Source of the DNA: Methanolinea sp.
GTDB lineage: Archaea; Halobacteriota; Methanomicrobia; Methanomicrobiales; Methanospirillaceae
DNA: 64,000 nt
Reading direction: 5' to 3'
Assembly: GCA_029907345.1 (NCBI GenBank)
Contig: JARYMB010000004.1
Location: 1 to 64,000 of the forward strand
Shown here: positions 49,697 to 58,587 of the stretch, in pieces
Position numbering within the stretch: position 1 is the first letter of the stretch
How the letters are laid out: each line of letters begins with the position of its first letter
The notes under the pieces: generated by a model
Databases searched by the model: none
Told to the model about the DNA's origin: nothing
The model's input: the letters and a program-made list of their open reading frames with translations, nothing else
Program-made: the position numbers and the translations under genes

Positions 49697-50629
49697 ATGC
49701 GGACGATATACCGTGGCACTCGGGATGGACTGGAACAGATTGAGACGTACGAGGGTGGTGCATGGATCAACCTGGTCAATCCCACGCCCGGTGAAATCGA
49801 GGAAGTCGTCTCCTGGTTCCAGTTTCCGTCCGATTTCCTGACAGACCCTCTCGATGTCGACGAGAGGGCCCGCGTCGAGCGGGAAGAGGGGAGCACCCTC
49901 ATCGTCCTGCGTATACCCCACCGGGAATCTCCCGGCGCAGATATCCCCTACACAACAATTCCCCTTGGGATCATTCTCACCCAGAACGTGACCATCACCG
50001 TCTGCCTGACAGCTGCCGATCTGATTGACGAATTTTTATCCGGAAAGGTGAAACATTTCTCGCCCGATAAGCAGAGCCGGTTCATCCTGCTCCTTTTTTA
50101 CCGCAATACCCTCCTCTACATGCGTTACCTGAGGGACATCAACCGGATGACGACGCAGGTCGAGCGATCGCTCTACCGTGCCCTCAAGAACGAGCAGCTG
50201 ATTCACCTGCTGAACCTGGAAAAGAGCCTCGTCTTTTTCGTCACATCGCTCCGCTCCAATGCCCTCATGATGGAAAAGTTTCATGCCACAGGGTGCGTCC
50301 GGATGAGCGAGGAAGACCGCGATCTCTTCGAGGACATGATCATCGAGAACAAGCAGGCCCTCGAGATGGCAAACATTTACAGCAACATCCTTTCCGATAT
50401 GATGGATGCGTTTGCATCGGTCATCTCGAATAACCTCAACGTTATCATGAAGCTCTTAACGACTATCACCATCATCCTCATGATACCGACCCTCGTCGCA
50501 AGCGTCTACGGCATGAATGTCGATTTGCCATTCCAGGACACACCTTATGCATTCGCCTTTACGATGGTTCTCTCGTTTGCCCTCTCGGCGATCGGGATAC
50601 TCATCTTCTGGAGGAAGGAACTCCTGTAA
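49697..50629 (+). CDS. corA: CorA-family magnesium/divalent cation transporter
   Basis: 310 aa; C-terminal TMs with YGMNVDLPF (GMN motif). Confidence 0.94.
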   Translation: MRTIYRGTRDGLEQIETYEGGAWINLVNPTPGEIEEVVSWFQFPSDFLTDPLDVDERARVEREEGSTLIVLRIPHRESPGADIPYTTIPLGIILTQNVTITVCLTAADLIDEFLSGKVKHFSPDKQSRFILLLFYRNTLLYMRYLRDINRMTTQVERSLYRALKNEQLIHLLNLEKSLVFFVTSLRSNALMMEKFHATGCVRMSEEDRDLFEDMIIENKQALEMANIYSNILSDMMDAFASVISNNLNVIMKLLTTITIILMIPTLVASVYGMNVDLPFQDTPYAFAFTMVLSFALSAIGILIFWRKELL

Positions 50630-50737
50630 TTTCCCCGTTCCAAAAGCCCGCCAGCCACTTACGGTGAACCAGTCCTCATCACCTGTGTATATCCCGCGCG
50701 AGAAAGTGCATATACAGGGGAGGAGAGATTTATTACC

Positions 50738-51427
50738 ATGAAACACGTCGCTGACCTCCTCTTTGCGCCTGCACGCTTTTTTTCAGCCATGGAAGGTAAA
50801 AAACCGGGTCTGGGAATCCCTGTCCTGATAGCAGTGATCGGAGCGGCTATCTCCGCTCTGGCGGCCTATGCAATGTCAGACCTGTATGCCGGGATGTTTG
50901 CCGCAGCTGGCACAGGGATGGACATGGGAATGTTCATGGGGCTGGTGGGGGCAGCCGGTGCGTTCATAGGTTTCATCGTGATCTGGTGGGTTGTCCTGGC
51001 CGGGGCATTTTACGTGGTGTCCATACCTTTCAGGGGAAAGGGGTCATTTTCAAGGACCCTGGCTGCCACGGGGTACGGGCTTGTGCCGACAGTCATCGGT
51101 AGTGCCCTGTCGGCAGTCTCGCTCCTCTCGTACCTGCCCAGGATTACGGTACCTGTCATCAGGAATATCCAGGACCCGGCCATCATCCAGGCTGCAATCA
51201 CGAAACTGATGCAGGACCCTGCCATGCAGGAATATACACTGGTTTCCACTGCATTCACCATCGTCTTCCTCGTCTGGAGTGCAAATATCTGGATTTTCGG
51301 CATGAAGTACGCCCGGGAACTGAATACCAGGAATGCATGCATCACCGTCCTTGTCCCGGTCGGGATCATTATCCTTTACCACCTCGTTACAATTCTTGCA
51401 AAAGGATTTTTCATGGGGGGTTCCTGA
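50738..51427 (+). CDS. Yip1-domain membrane protein
   Basis: 229 aa; multi-TM, VADLLFAPARFFSAMEGKKPGLGIPVLIAVIGAAISALAAY...PFRGKGSFSRTLAATGYGLVPTVIGSALSAVSLL. Confidence 0.8.
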   Translation: MKHVADLLFAPARFFSAMEGKKPGLGIPVLIAVIGAAISALAAYAMSDLYAGMFAAAGTGMDMGMFMGLVGAAGAFIGFIVIWWVVLAGAFYVVSIPFRGKGSFSRTLAATGYGLVPTVIGSALSAVSLLSYLPRITVPVIRNIQDPAIIQAAITKLMQDPAMQEYTLVSTAFTIVFLVWSANIWIFGMKYARELNTRNACITVLVPVGIIILYHLVTILAKGFFMGGS

Positions 51428-51431
51428 GAGC

Positions 51432-52583
51432 ATGACCGGTTACCGGGCCATTCCCTTCCTGCTTGCGCTGTTGTTACTCATCCTCCCCGCAGCCGCAGCC
51501 GAACAGAGCCAGATCGCAGCCGCGCAGGTGATGGTGACGAACGTCACCCTCAACCCCCAGGTTTTCATGGTCGGCGATTCCGGGACAATCACGGTTGAAA
51601 TCATCAACAACGGGGCACAGAGCGTGGCGATACGGAGGGCAACGCTCTACGATGAGAAGATACGGGTCGATTCGAGGGCGTACGAGACAACGATGTACCT
51701 GGGCGCGGGAAACCGGATGACATTCACGTTCACCGTCAGCGCACCGGTCCCTGAGGGGATTTACTACCCGGTATTCTCGCTTGATTTCCGCGATGCGGGT
51801 TACCTCCGGTACCCCGTGAAACTCCGCGTCCAGGACCAGCCCCTCACCGTTGCAGTCCTCTCAAGGCCTGATGTCTTCACAGGCGGGAAGAAAGAGAAGG
51901 TGGAGGTACTCGTGGGAAATCCAAGGGATAACGCTGTTTCGGGAGTTACGGTCTATCCTGTCGGGGAAGGGATCGATGCAACACCCACCCGGCACTTCAT
52001 CGGCCTCCTTGCCCCGGACAAGTCACAGAATGTCGCCTTCCAGATCACTCCCGGCAAGTCGGCGGTTCTTGAGTTCCATGTGGACTATTACAACGGGATC
52101 AATCCCCATACGGAGATAATCAGGGTCCCGATAGACGTGGGAAAGAGCAAGATCCAGGCAGAACCCATCCTCTCCAACCTCCGTGTCGAGTGGTCGGGGA
52201 CCTACTATACCCTGACGGGAGATGTCACCAACGCCGGACTTGAACCTGCAAACGCCGTCGTCATCACGATGGGGGAAGGTGCTGTGCCCCAGGATCCCTA
52301 CAGGCAGTATGCCATCGGGACACTGCAACCGGATGACTTTTCGGGGTTCGAGGTCACGTTCTCTGTCGATGGAGACAGGACATCGGTGCCCGTCGTCATC
52401 ACCCACAAGGACGCCGACGGAAACCTCTACACAACAACCTACCCTGTCGACATTCCTGCAAAAGGAACCCGGAAACCTGCAGCAGGCACGGAGGAGTCAC
52501 CCCTGCCGGTGATCGCAGGAGTGATTGTGGCCTGTGCCGCAGTCATCGGGGGAATAGTGTGGTATTCCTGGAGAAAGAGATGA
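51432..52583 (+). CDS. Secreted/anchored COG1361-type CARDB-like protein associated with ABC transporter
   Basis: Signal peptide MTGYRAIPFLLALLLLILPAAAAE; repeated beta-sandwich domains; C-terminal TM and WYSWRKR tail. Confidence 0.82.
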   Translation: MTGYRAIPFLLALLLLILPAAAAEQSQIAAAQVMVTNVTLNPQVFMVGDSGTITVEIINNGAQSVAIRRATLYDEKIRVDSRAYETTMYLGAGNRMTFTFTVSAPVPEGIYYPVFSLDFRDAGYLRYPVKLRVQDQPLTVAVLSRPDVFTGGKKEKVEVLVGNPRDNAVSGVTVYPVGEGIDATPTRHFIGLLAPDKSQNVAFQITPGKSAVLEFHVDYYNGINPHTEIIRVPIDVGKSKIQAEPILSNLRVEWSGTYYTLTGDVTNAGLEPANAVVITMGEGAVPQDPYRQYAIGTLQPDDFSGFEVTFSVDGDRTSVPVVITHKDADGNLYTTTYPVDIPAKGTRKPAAGTEESPLPVIAGVIVACAAVIGGIVWYSWRKR

Positions 52584-53269
52584 ACGGGTCCCCGGAGCAT
52601 GACCCCGTGATCGTGTTCCGGGACGTAATCAAGATTTACCCGCTGCCTGCCGGTGACGTCGTCGCGCTCGACCATGTCAGCATCACGGTTGAGCCGGGAG
52701 ACTTCATCGCCATCATGGGGCCGTCGGGCTCGGGCAAGTCGACGCTCCTCAACCTCATGGGCTGCCTGGACACTCCCACGTCGGGGTACCTCGAGATAAA
52801 GGACAGGGATGTCGGCTCCATGAACGATGATGAACTGACGATGCTGCGCAGGGACCATATCGGGTTCATCTTCCAGCAGTTCAACCTCATTCCCCTGCTC
52901 ACTGCGCTGGAGAACGTCCAGTACCCTCTCATCCTCAAGTCGGGGAGCAGGGATTGCACAGAACGCTGTATCGATATTCTCAGGGCAATGGATCTCGATC
53001 CCTCCCTGTATACCCATAAACCTGCCGAGCTCTCCGGAGGGCAGCAGCAGCGCGTGGCAATTGCCAGGGCTCTTGTCAACGATCCTGACATCCTCCTTGC
53101 AGACGAACCCACGGGAAACCTCGACACGAAGACAGGCTCGGCAATCATGGAGCTCCTCAGGGAACTGAACGAGAAGAGGAAAAAGACCATCATCATGGTG
53201 ACGCACGACCCGAACGTTGCCCGCTATGCCCACCGGACGATCAGGATCGTGGACGGGAGGATCACATGA
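52580..53269 (+). CDS. ABC transporter ATP-binding protein (MacB/LolD type)
   Basis: [25 protein letters not shown]...[36 protein letters not shown] overlap; start 52580. Confidence 0.96.
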   Translation: MNGSPEHDPVIVFRDVIKIYPLPAGDVVALDHVSITVEPGDFIAIMGPSGSGKSTLLNLMGCLDTPTSGYLEIKDRDVGSMNDDELTMLRRDHIGFIFQQFNLIPLLTALENVQYPLILKSGSRDCTERCIDILRAMDLDPSLYTHKPAELSGGQQQRVAIARALVNDPDILLADEPTGNLDTKTGSAIMELLRELNEKRKKTIIMVTHDPNVARYAHRTIRIVDGRIT

Positions 53270-53340
53270 GGGGCAGGCAGGAAGGGAAATCGTGTCAACG
53301 ACCCCGGTCTCTGCAGGGCGGGAGCAGGTGAAGGGGGACA

Positions 53341-54507
53341 ATGCAGACCACCCTGTTCTTTGAATTTGCAAAACGGAACGTGAGGCTTCACTGGCTCCGT
53401 TCGCTCCTTGCCATCATCGGGATCATCATCGGGGTGACGGCAATCGTCTCGATGGGTATCCTTGGAAACAGCCTTGTCCTGGCCATCTCGGACAGCCTGT
53501 CCACGGTGGGCGACAGCGTCATCGTGACGCCCCACGTCGGGGGCGGTACCTTTTCCATGGGCTCGGCGAGTGAACGCATTACGGAAAGGCAGCTTGAACA
53601 GATCAAGAGGGCCGTTGCCCCTGATATCACGATCCCGGTCTATTCCGGCAGCGCACGGATGAAGGTGGGGACAAAAGACACTGCCGGGGTGGTCTACGGC
53701 CTGCGTCCTGACGATATTCCTGTCCTGCTCGAAGTCGAACAGGGATCGTACCTCAGGGGAAGCTCGGGGGCAATGGCAGGTGCCCGGTTTGCAAAGGAAA
53801 ACGACCTCAGGGTCGGCTCGCGCATCACCATCAAGGACAAGGGCACACTCCGGGTGGTCGGTATCCTCAAGGAGAGGGGCATGGGTTTTGACATCAACCC
53901 TGACTACGGCATCGTCGTCGAGGACAAGTGGTACCAGCAGGCATACGGGCAGAAAGACTACGACATGGTCATCGTCAAGGTCAGGGACATCTCCCGGATC
54001 GGGGAGACCAAGGAGGTCATCGAGAAGCAGTTGAACCGCCGCGAGACCGTTGTCGACGTCATCGATACGAAGGCAATCCTCGAGACTATCCTGGACACAT
54101 TCGGGCGGATTTCCACATTCACCACGGCTATTGGCGGGATATCCCTGATAGTGGCCGGTGTGAGCATTCTCAACATCATGATGATGTCCGTGACCGAGAG
54201 GATCAGGGAGATAGGGGTGTTGCGGAGCATCGGGACACTCCGGAAAGAAGTGATGTCCATGTTCCTCTTCGAGGCCCTCATCCTCGGTATCATCGGGAGC
54301 CTGATCGGGGGCGTGCTGAGCATCATCGGTGGCTACGCGGTCAGCCTCCTGATGCTCCGGACATCGGAGTATCTCTTCGTCCCGTCGAGCATGGTCTACG
54401 TGTTTTACGGCGTCGCGTTTGGAATCGGAACAAGTCTCCTTTCCGGGCTGTATCCTGCCTGGAAAGCATCGAACCTCAACCCGATCGAAGCACTGCGGCA
54501 CGAGTGA
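53341..54507 (+). CDS. MacB-type ABC transporter permease
   Basis: 388 aa; N-terminal TM, MacB periplasmic core, C-terminal FtsX domain, SGLYPAWKASNLNPIEALRHE. Confidence 0.95.
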   Translation: MQTTLFFEFAKRNVRLHWLRSLLAIIGIIIGVTAIVSMGILGNSLVLAISDSLSTVGDSVIVTPHVGGGTFSMGSASERITERQLEQIKRAVAPDITIPVYSGSARMKVGTKDTAGVVYGLRPDDIPVLLEVEQGSYLRGSSGAMAGARFAKENDLRVGSRITIKDKGTLRVVGILKERGMGFDINPDYGIVVEDKWYQQAYGQKDYDMVIVKVRDISRIGETKEVIEKQLNRRETVVDVIDTKAILETILDTFGRISTFTTAIGGISLIVAGVSILNIMMMSVTERIREIGVLRSIGTLRKEVMSMFLFEALILGIIGSLIGGVLSIIGGYAVSLLMLRTSEYLFVPSSMVYVFYGVAFGIGTSLLSGLYPAWKASNLNPIEALRHE

Positions 54508-54523
54508 ACAACCACGGGGAAAA

Positions 54524-54808
54524 TCACCCCCGTTCTTCCGTTACGGTAACCCCCGGAAGGAAAGGCTGTGAACCCCGCGCCGGTCTGAATGCATCCCTGA
54601 TGAGCCGGGGTACATCCCTGTCCGCAATCGATGGATCCAGTCTATACACCAGGACCGTGTCATCTTCGAGCATCACGAGGGCGACAGGGGTCAAGCTCCC
54701 CGTGCACCCCGATTCCCATCGTGCCGCTGTTCGCCTGCTGACAAGGAAGAACGACCGGTCCCCGATACGCACGGCAGGGGCTGCCTGGTATGTGCAGGAA
54801 AAGGTCAC
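54524..54808 (-). CDS. Small protein with a short GerW/YtfJ-like segment
   Basis: 94 aa; GSLTPVALVMLEDDTVLVYRLD resembles GKIAPVALVLVYKDIRGPDGIQVLSL of the GerW-like protein at 55485-55868; ATGA-type overlap with DUF2953. Confidence 0.6.
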   Translation of the reverse strand: MTFSCTYQAAPAVRIGDRSFFLVSRRTAARWESGCTGSLTPVALVMLEDDTVLVYRLDPSIADRDVPRLIRDAFRPARGSQPFLPGVTVTEERG

Positions 54809-55464
54809 GATTCCCCCCTCCCTCCCCCGGAGGGACGGGAAAAAATTCCTAATTCTCCAAGTAGCCGCATCGCGTATACAGGGAGCGTGAGAGGGTACCG
54901 CACAAGGACGTCGGCATCGAGGCCTCCCTCGAACCGCTCCCGGGAAAAGTCAGGAGTCACCACAATGGAGACAGAGGGAGCATTAGCACAGATGATTGAC
55001 TTTGCCGCCCAGTAACAGCCGTAGAAAATTCCCGTTTCGGCAGGGCTTCCCAGGCCTATCTCCGCCCTGCAATGGAGGTGGCGGATGGAGAGCGAACGGA
55101 CGATGCGGCGAAAAAGGTCGATGGATTCCGGGAGATGGGAGAGCACTCCCGTAACAAGCCGGATCGGGGACGGGCCGCCCCCGGTCCCAAAGACCGGGCG
55201 CTTTATGGGGCGCCGCGTCACGAAACGCCCGAACGGTGTTCTGACAGGGATCCCGAGAACGACAGCAGAAAGATCCCCTTCCTGCAAAGGAAACCGGCTC
55301 CTGATCCCCATGCCCAGCCACGTGACAGAGAAAAACCCCCTGTTCCCGGAACTGCCGAACCCGACCAGTACCCTGATACGGAGGGGTACTGCACAGATGG
55401 CGGTCCCGAGGAGGGCGGTTGCGATGATTATGACCAGTCCGAGGAGGGCAGGAGAGGTCTCCAT
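54805..55464 (-). CDS. DUF2953 domain protein (YtfI-like)
   Basis: 219 aa; N-terminal TM, LRIRVLVGFGSSGNRGFFSVTWLGMGIRSRF...IRHLHCRAEIGLGSPAETGIFYGCYWAAKSII. Confidence 0.8.
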   Translation of the reverse strand: METSPALLGLVIIIATALLGTAICAVPLRIRVLVGFGSSGNRGFFSVTWLGMGIRSRFPLQEGDLSAVVLGIPVRTPFGRFVTRRPIKRPVFGTGGGPSPIRLVTGVLSHLPESIDLFRRIVRSLSIRHLHCRAEIGLGSPAETGIFYGCYWAAKSIICANAPSVSIVVTPDFSRERFEGGLDADVLVRYPLTLPVYAMRLLGELGIFSRPSGGGRGES

Positions 55465-55484
55465 GGGAAATTACCCGGCCCTTT

Positions 55485-55868
55485 TCACTCTTTTGGCTCC
55501 GGAACTTTCGATTCTGACATGGCTTTAATGGCCTTAATGACCTGGGGGGCCAGCGACTCGGAGAGTGCCGTGATGATCTGGGCCACCGGGTTATCGCGGT
55601 GCAGCGAGAGCACCTGGATGCCGTCGGGCCCCCTGATGTCCTTGTAAACCAGCACGAGTGCGACAGGAGCTATTTTTCCGCCGCCTCCGCTCCCTTCGCC
55701 CTCGCCCTCTTTTCCCTTTCCTCCCCCGGCACCAAAGCCAAAACCGAATTCTGTCACGGCGATGACGGCCTTGTCCCCGAGGTCAACGGTGTCCCCGATG
55801 ACATGGGCCGGTGAGAGGAGCCGGTCCAGCTCGTCAGCACACAATTTGAGCATCTGCTCGCCTGTCAT
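55485..55868 (-). CDS. GerW/YtfJ-family protein
   Basis: 127 aa; VIGDTVDLGDKAVIAVTEFGFGFGAGGGKGKEGEGEGSGGGGKIAPVALVLVYKDIRGPDGIQVLSL. Confidence 0.88.
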   Translation of the reverse strand: MTGEQMLKLCADELDRLLSPAHVIGDTVDLGDKAVIAVTEFGFGFGAGGGKGKEGEGEGSGGGGKIAPVALVLVYKDIRGPDGIQVLSLHRDNPVAQIITALSESLAPQVIKAIKAMSESKVPEPKE

Positions 55869-56042
55869 GGATCTGTAGTCACCTTGAACCAGTCATACGA
55901 CAGGCCCGGTTAAGTAGTCTCCCATGAGTTGCAGAAAAAGTGTCCGCGGATGTCTCGCAGGAACAGGTGTTCCGTGGTGCACGGGGAGGAAAACAGACAT
56001 GGCGGGAAAAAGAGTGAGACATCCGGAGTTTTTCCTCCCTTC

Positions 56043-57473
56043 CTACCGCCCAATATAGAGGGTCTTTGTCCTCGTGTAGGAGAGGAGGGCCTGCGATCCG
56101 TTCTCGCGGCCCAGTCCCGAGGCCTTGACACCTCCAAACGGTATCTCGGGCGGAAGGGTGAGGTGACGGTTCACCCAGACCACACCGGCATCCACGCGGG
56201 CAAAGACCTCGCGGGCGACAGAGATGTCCCTTGTCCAGATCGAAGCGCCGAGTCCGTACCTGGTCTCGTTTGCATGCCGGATAGCAGTATCCAGGTCATC
56301 AAAGCACATCACGGGAAGAACGGGGCCAAAGATCTCCTTCCTGAGGAGTGCAGACTCGGGGTGCACGTCTTTGACAACCGTCGGTGCAAAGAAAGAGCCC
56401 CTGTCATAGGCAGGACCGTGGAGCGGCTCTCCCCCCGCCAGGATGGTCCCCTCTCCCTTGCGTTTGAAATCCTCCATGAACCTCCTGATCTCATCGCGCT
56501 GCCCCGGACCGCAAAGGGGCCCCATATCGATCCCTTCGTCGAGGCCGTTTCCAACCCTGAGTCTTTCTACCCGCGCACACAGCTTTCGGAGGAATTCGCC
56601 AATTATTGCCTCATGGACAAAAAGGCGCTTGACGGCGGTACAGGTCTGCCCGGCGTTGTAGAAACGCCCTTTCACGGCTCCTGCGACTGCACTCTCGATA
56701 TCCGCGTCCTTCCAGACGATCATCGGGTCGGATCCTCCAAGCTCCAGTGTGAGATCCTTAAAAGAGCCTGCTCCAAGTTCCTGCACGCGCAGTCCTGTCT
56801 CCACGTTTCCGGTGAAGGAGACCCTGCTGATACGGGGGTGGCGCACGATACCTTCACCCACGACATCCCCTATCCCCGTCACGACGTTGAGGACGCCGGG
56901 GGGGAGCCCGGCCTCTTCGAGGGTGCGGGCCAGGACACAGTCTGTCAGGGGAGTCCTCGAGGCAGGTTTGAGGACGAGAGTGTTGCCGGCAAGGAGGGCG
57001 GGGGCGGTCTTCCATGCCATCAGGAGGGCCGGCATGTTCCAGGGGATGATCGCACCGCAGACGCCGAGGGGCTCCCGCGTGACGATGGCATCGCCAGCCG
57101 GGCCGAGCGAAATGTATTCCCCCTGAAACGTGCCCGCAATCCCTGCGTAATACTCGAGAACGTTGGCAAAACCCCGGACTTCGTCGGCAGATTCCCGGAG
57201 GGGTTTTCCCTGTTCCAGGGTCAGGAGGCGGGAAATGTCCCTGTACCGTTCCCGCACGAGCGATGCACCCCGGAGGAGGATGGAACCCCTCTCGCGTGCC
57301 GTCCGTGAAGCCCACGCGGGAAATGCATCCTCGGCTGCCCTGACGGCATCATCGACCTCGTAGAGAGTTCCCTCAGGGACACGATCGATCTCCTCGCCGG
57401 TGGCCGGGTTCACGACCGGCATCCACCGGTCGTCGGCGCCGGCTACATCCCTGCCGCCAATTCTCATGTGCAT
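56043..57473 (-). CDS. Aldehyde dehydrogenase family protein
   Basis: 476 aa; IPWNMPALLMAWKTAPALLAGNTLVLKPASRTPLT...LTLELGGSDPMIVWKDADIESAVAGAVKGRFYNAGQTCTAVKRLFV. Confidence 0.95.
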   Translation of the reverse strand: MHMRIGGRDVAGADDRWMPVVNPATGEEIDRVPEGTLYEVDDAVRAAEDAFPAWASRTARERGSILLRGASLVRERYRDISRLLTLEQGKPLRESADEVRGFANVLEYYAGIAGTFQGEYISLGPAGDAIVTREPLGVCGAIIPWNMPALLMAWKTAPALLAGNTLVLKPASRTPLTDCVLARTLEEAGLPPGVLNVVTGIGDVVGEGIVRHPRISRVSFTGNVETGLRVQELGAGSFKDLTLELGGSDPMIVWKDADIESAVAGAVKGRFYNAGQTCTAVKRLFVHEAIIGEFLRKLCARVERLRVGNGLDEGIDMGPLCGPGQRDEIRRFMEDFKRKGEGTILAGGEPLHGPAYDRGSFFAPTVVKDVHPESALLRKEIFGPVLPVMCFDDLDTAIRHANETRYGLGASIWTRDISVAREVFARVDAGVVWVNRHLTLPPEIPFGGVKASGLGRENGSQALLSYTRTKTLYIGR

Positions 57474-57583
57474 GAAGCAAGGATCGAGACCTGACCCCTC
57501 TTATAATTGATCCCGATCCCCCGGGGTCCGGGGGACCCTGCGGGTTCGGCTGTCCCGCCCGGGACAAGTCCCCGAACGCCGGA

Positions 57584-57949
57584 TCAGTCCTGGTCGAGCA
57601 GTTCCTTCAGCCTGGATGCCATCTGCCTTACCTGTGCGTAGGGATCGGAGAGCAACACGTCAAGGGTTCCATTTGCCCCTGCGGAGAGGATATCGCGTCC
57701 ATAACCAGCCTTTGCCAGCCACGTGAGGGTATGGAGGGCCGGGATGCGTATCTTTTCATCCGCGTCGCGTGTGGCGGCAAGGAGGAGAGGGATACCTCCG
57801 TGGGAGACGAAGGCCGGAGCGGCGGTATCTGTCGAAGAAAGAAAGACGACAAGACGGGAGAGAAGTTTTCGCCTCGAAACGCGGTCATCACCCTCGATTG
57901 CCCTCTCGAGACCGCAGACGAGATCCCGTCCCTCTTTATTTGCAGTCAT
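57584..57949 (-). CDS. HEAT/ARM-repeat protein
   Basis: 121 aa helical repeats: SHGGIPLLLAATRDADEKIRIPALHTLTWLAKAGYGRDILSAGANGTLDVLLSDPYAQVRQMASRLKELL. Confidence 0.7.
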   Translation of the reverse strand: MTANKEGRDLVCGLERAIEGDDRVSRRKLLSRLVVFLSSTDTAAPAFVSHGGIPLLLAATRDADEKIRIPALHTLTWLAKAGYGRDILSAGANGTLDVLLSDPYAQVRQMASRLKELLDQD

Positions 57950-58031
57950 CTCCCATCTGTTCCCTGCCTGGAGAAATAAGGTTTTTTAATACTTCCGGCG
58001 CCAGTCTGATGAAAGAGAAGAAGAGGGTGGT

Positions 58032-58529
58032 ATGAGGATCGGTATCATGGGGGACACGCATGACCATATCCCCCATATCAGGAAGGCCGTGGAGGCCCTC
58101 ACCCGCGAAGGAGTCGAAATCGTGCTCCATACAGGCGATTTCATCGCGCCGTTCGTCATCCCGGAGATAGCGAGGGTGGGAGTGCCTGTCGTGGGAGTAT
58201 TCGGAAACAACGATGGTGACTGCCCCCTGCTCCTTGCCCGCTGCCGGGAGCAGGGCAACATGGAGATCCGGGGTTACTTTGCGGAACTGGAGTTGGATGG
58301 CCAGAAAATCGCGCTCCTGCACGGCCACGACAGGGAGAGGCTCTCGGGGTGCATGGAATGCGGGCTCTACGACCTCGTGGTATACGGGCATACCCACAGG
58401 AGCGCAATGACCCGGGTGGGAAAGAGCCTCTGCATAAACCCGGGGGAAGTCTGCGGTTACCTGACGGGAGACCCGGGTATTGCCCTCTACGAGACCAAAG
58501 ACCGGAAAGCCCGTCTGATCCACCTCTGA
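58032..58529 (+). CDS. YfcE/MJ0936-family metallophosphodiesterase
   Basis: 165 aa; MRIGIMGDTHDHIPHIRKAV...LHTGDFIAPFV...GVFGNNDGD...LLHGHDRERL...VVYGHTHRSAM. Confidence 0.94.
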   Translation: MRIGIMGDTHDHIPHIRKAVEALTREGVEIVLHTGDFIAPFVIPEIARVGVPVVGVFGNNDGDCPLLLARCREQGNMEIRGYFAELELDGQKIALLHGHDRERLSGCMECGLYDLVVYGHTHRSAMTRVGKSLCINPGEVCGYLTGDPGIALYETKDRKARLIHL

Positions 58530-58587
58530 TGGCTCAGACGGTGAGAAAACCTCCGGTTCTGGAAAAGGTCCACTCTCCGTGAAACGT

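Noticed and set aside
53224-54501. 425-aa minus-strand ORF antisense to the MacB permease (also 57936..59084, 28279..29229, 37394..38752, 60137..61570 and similar)
   Set aside because: Long antisense ORFs are expected in G+C-rich DNA opposite strongly coding frames; composition (D/R/P/H-rich, low complexity) does not look like real proteins.
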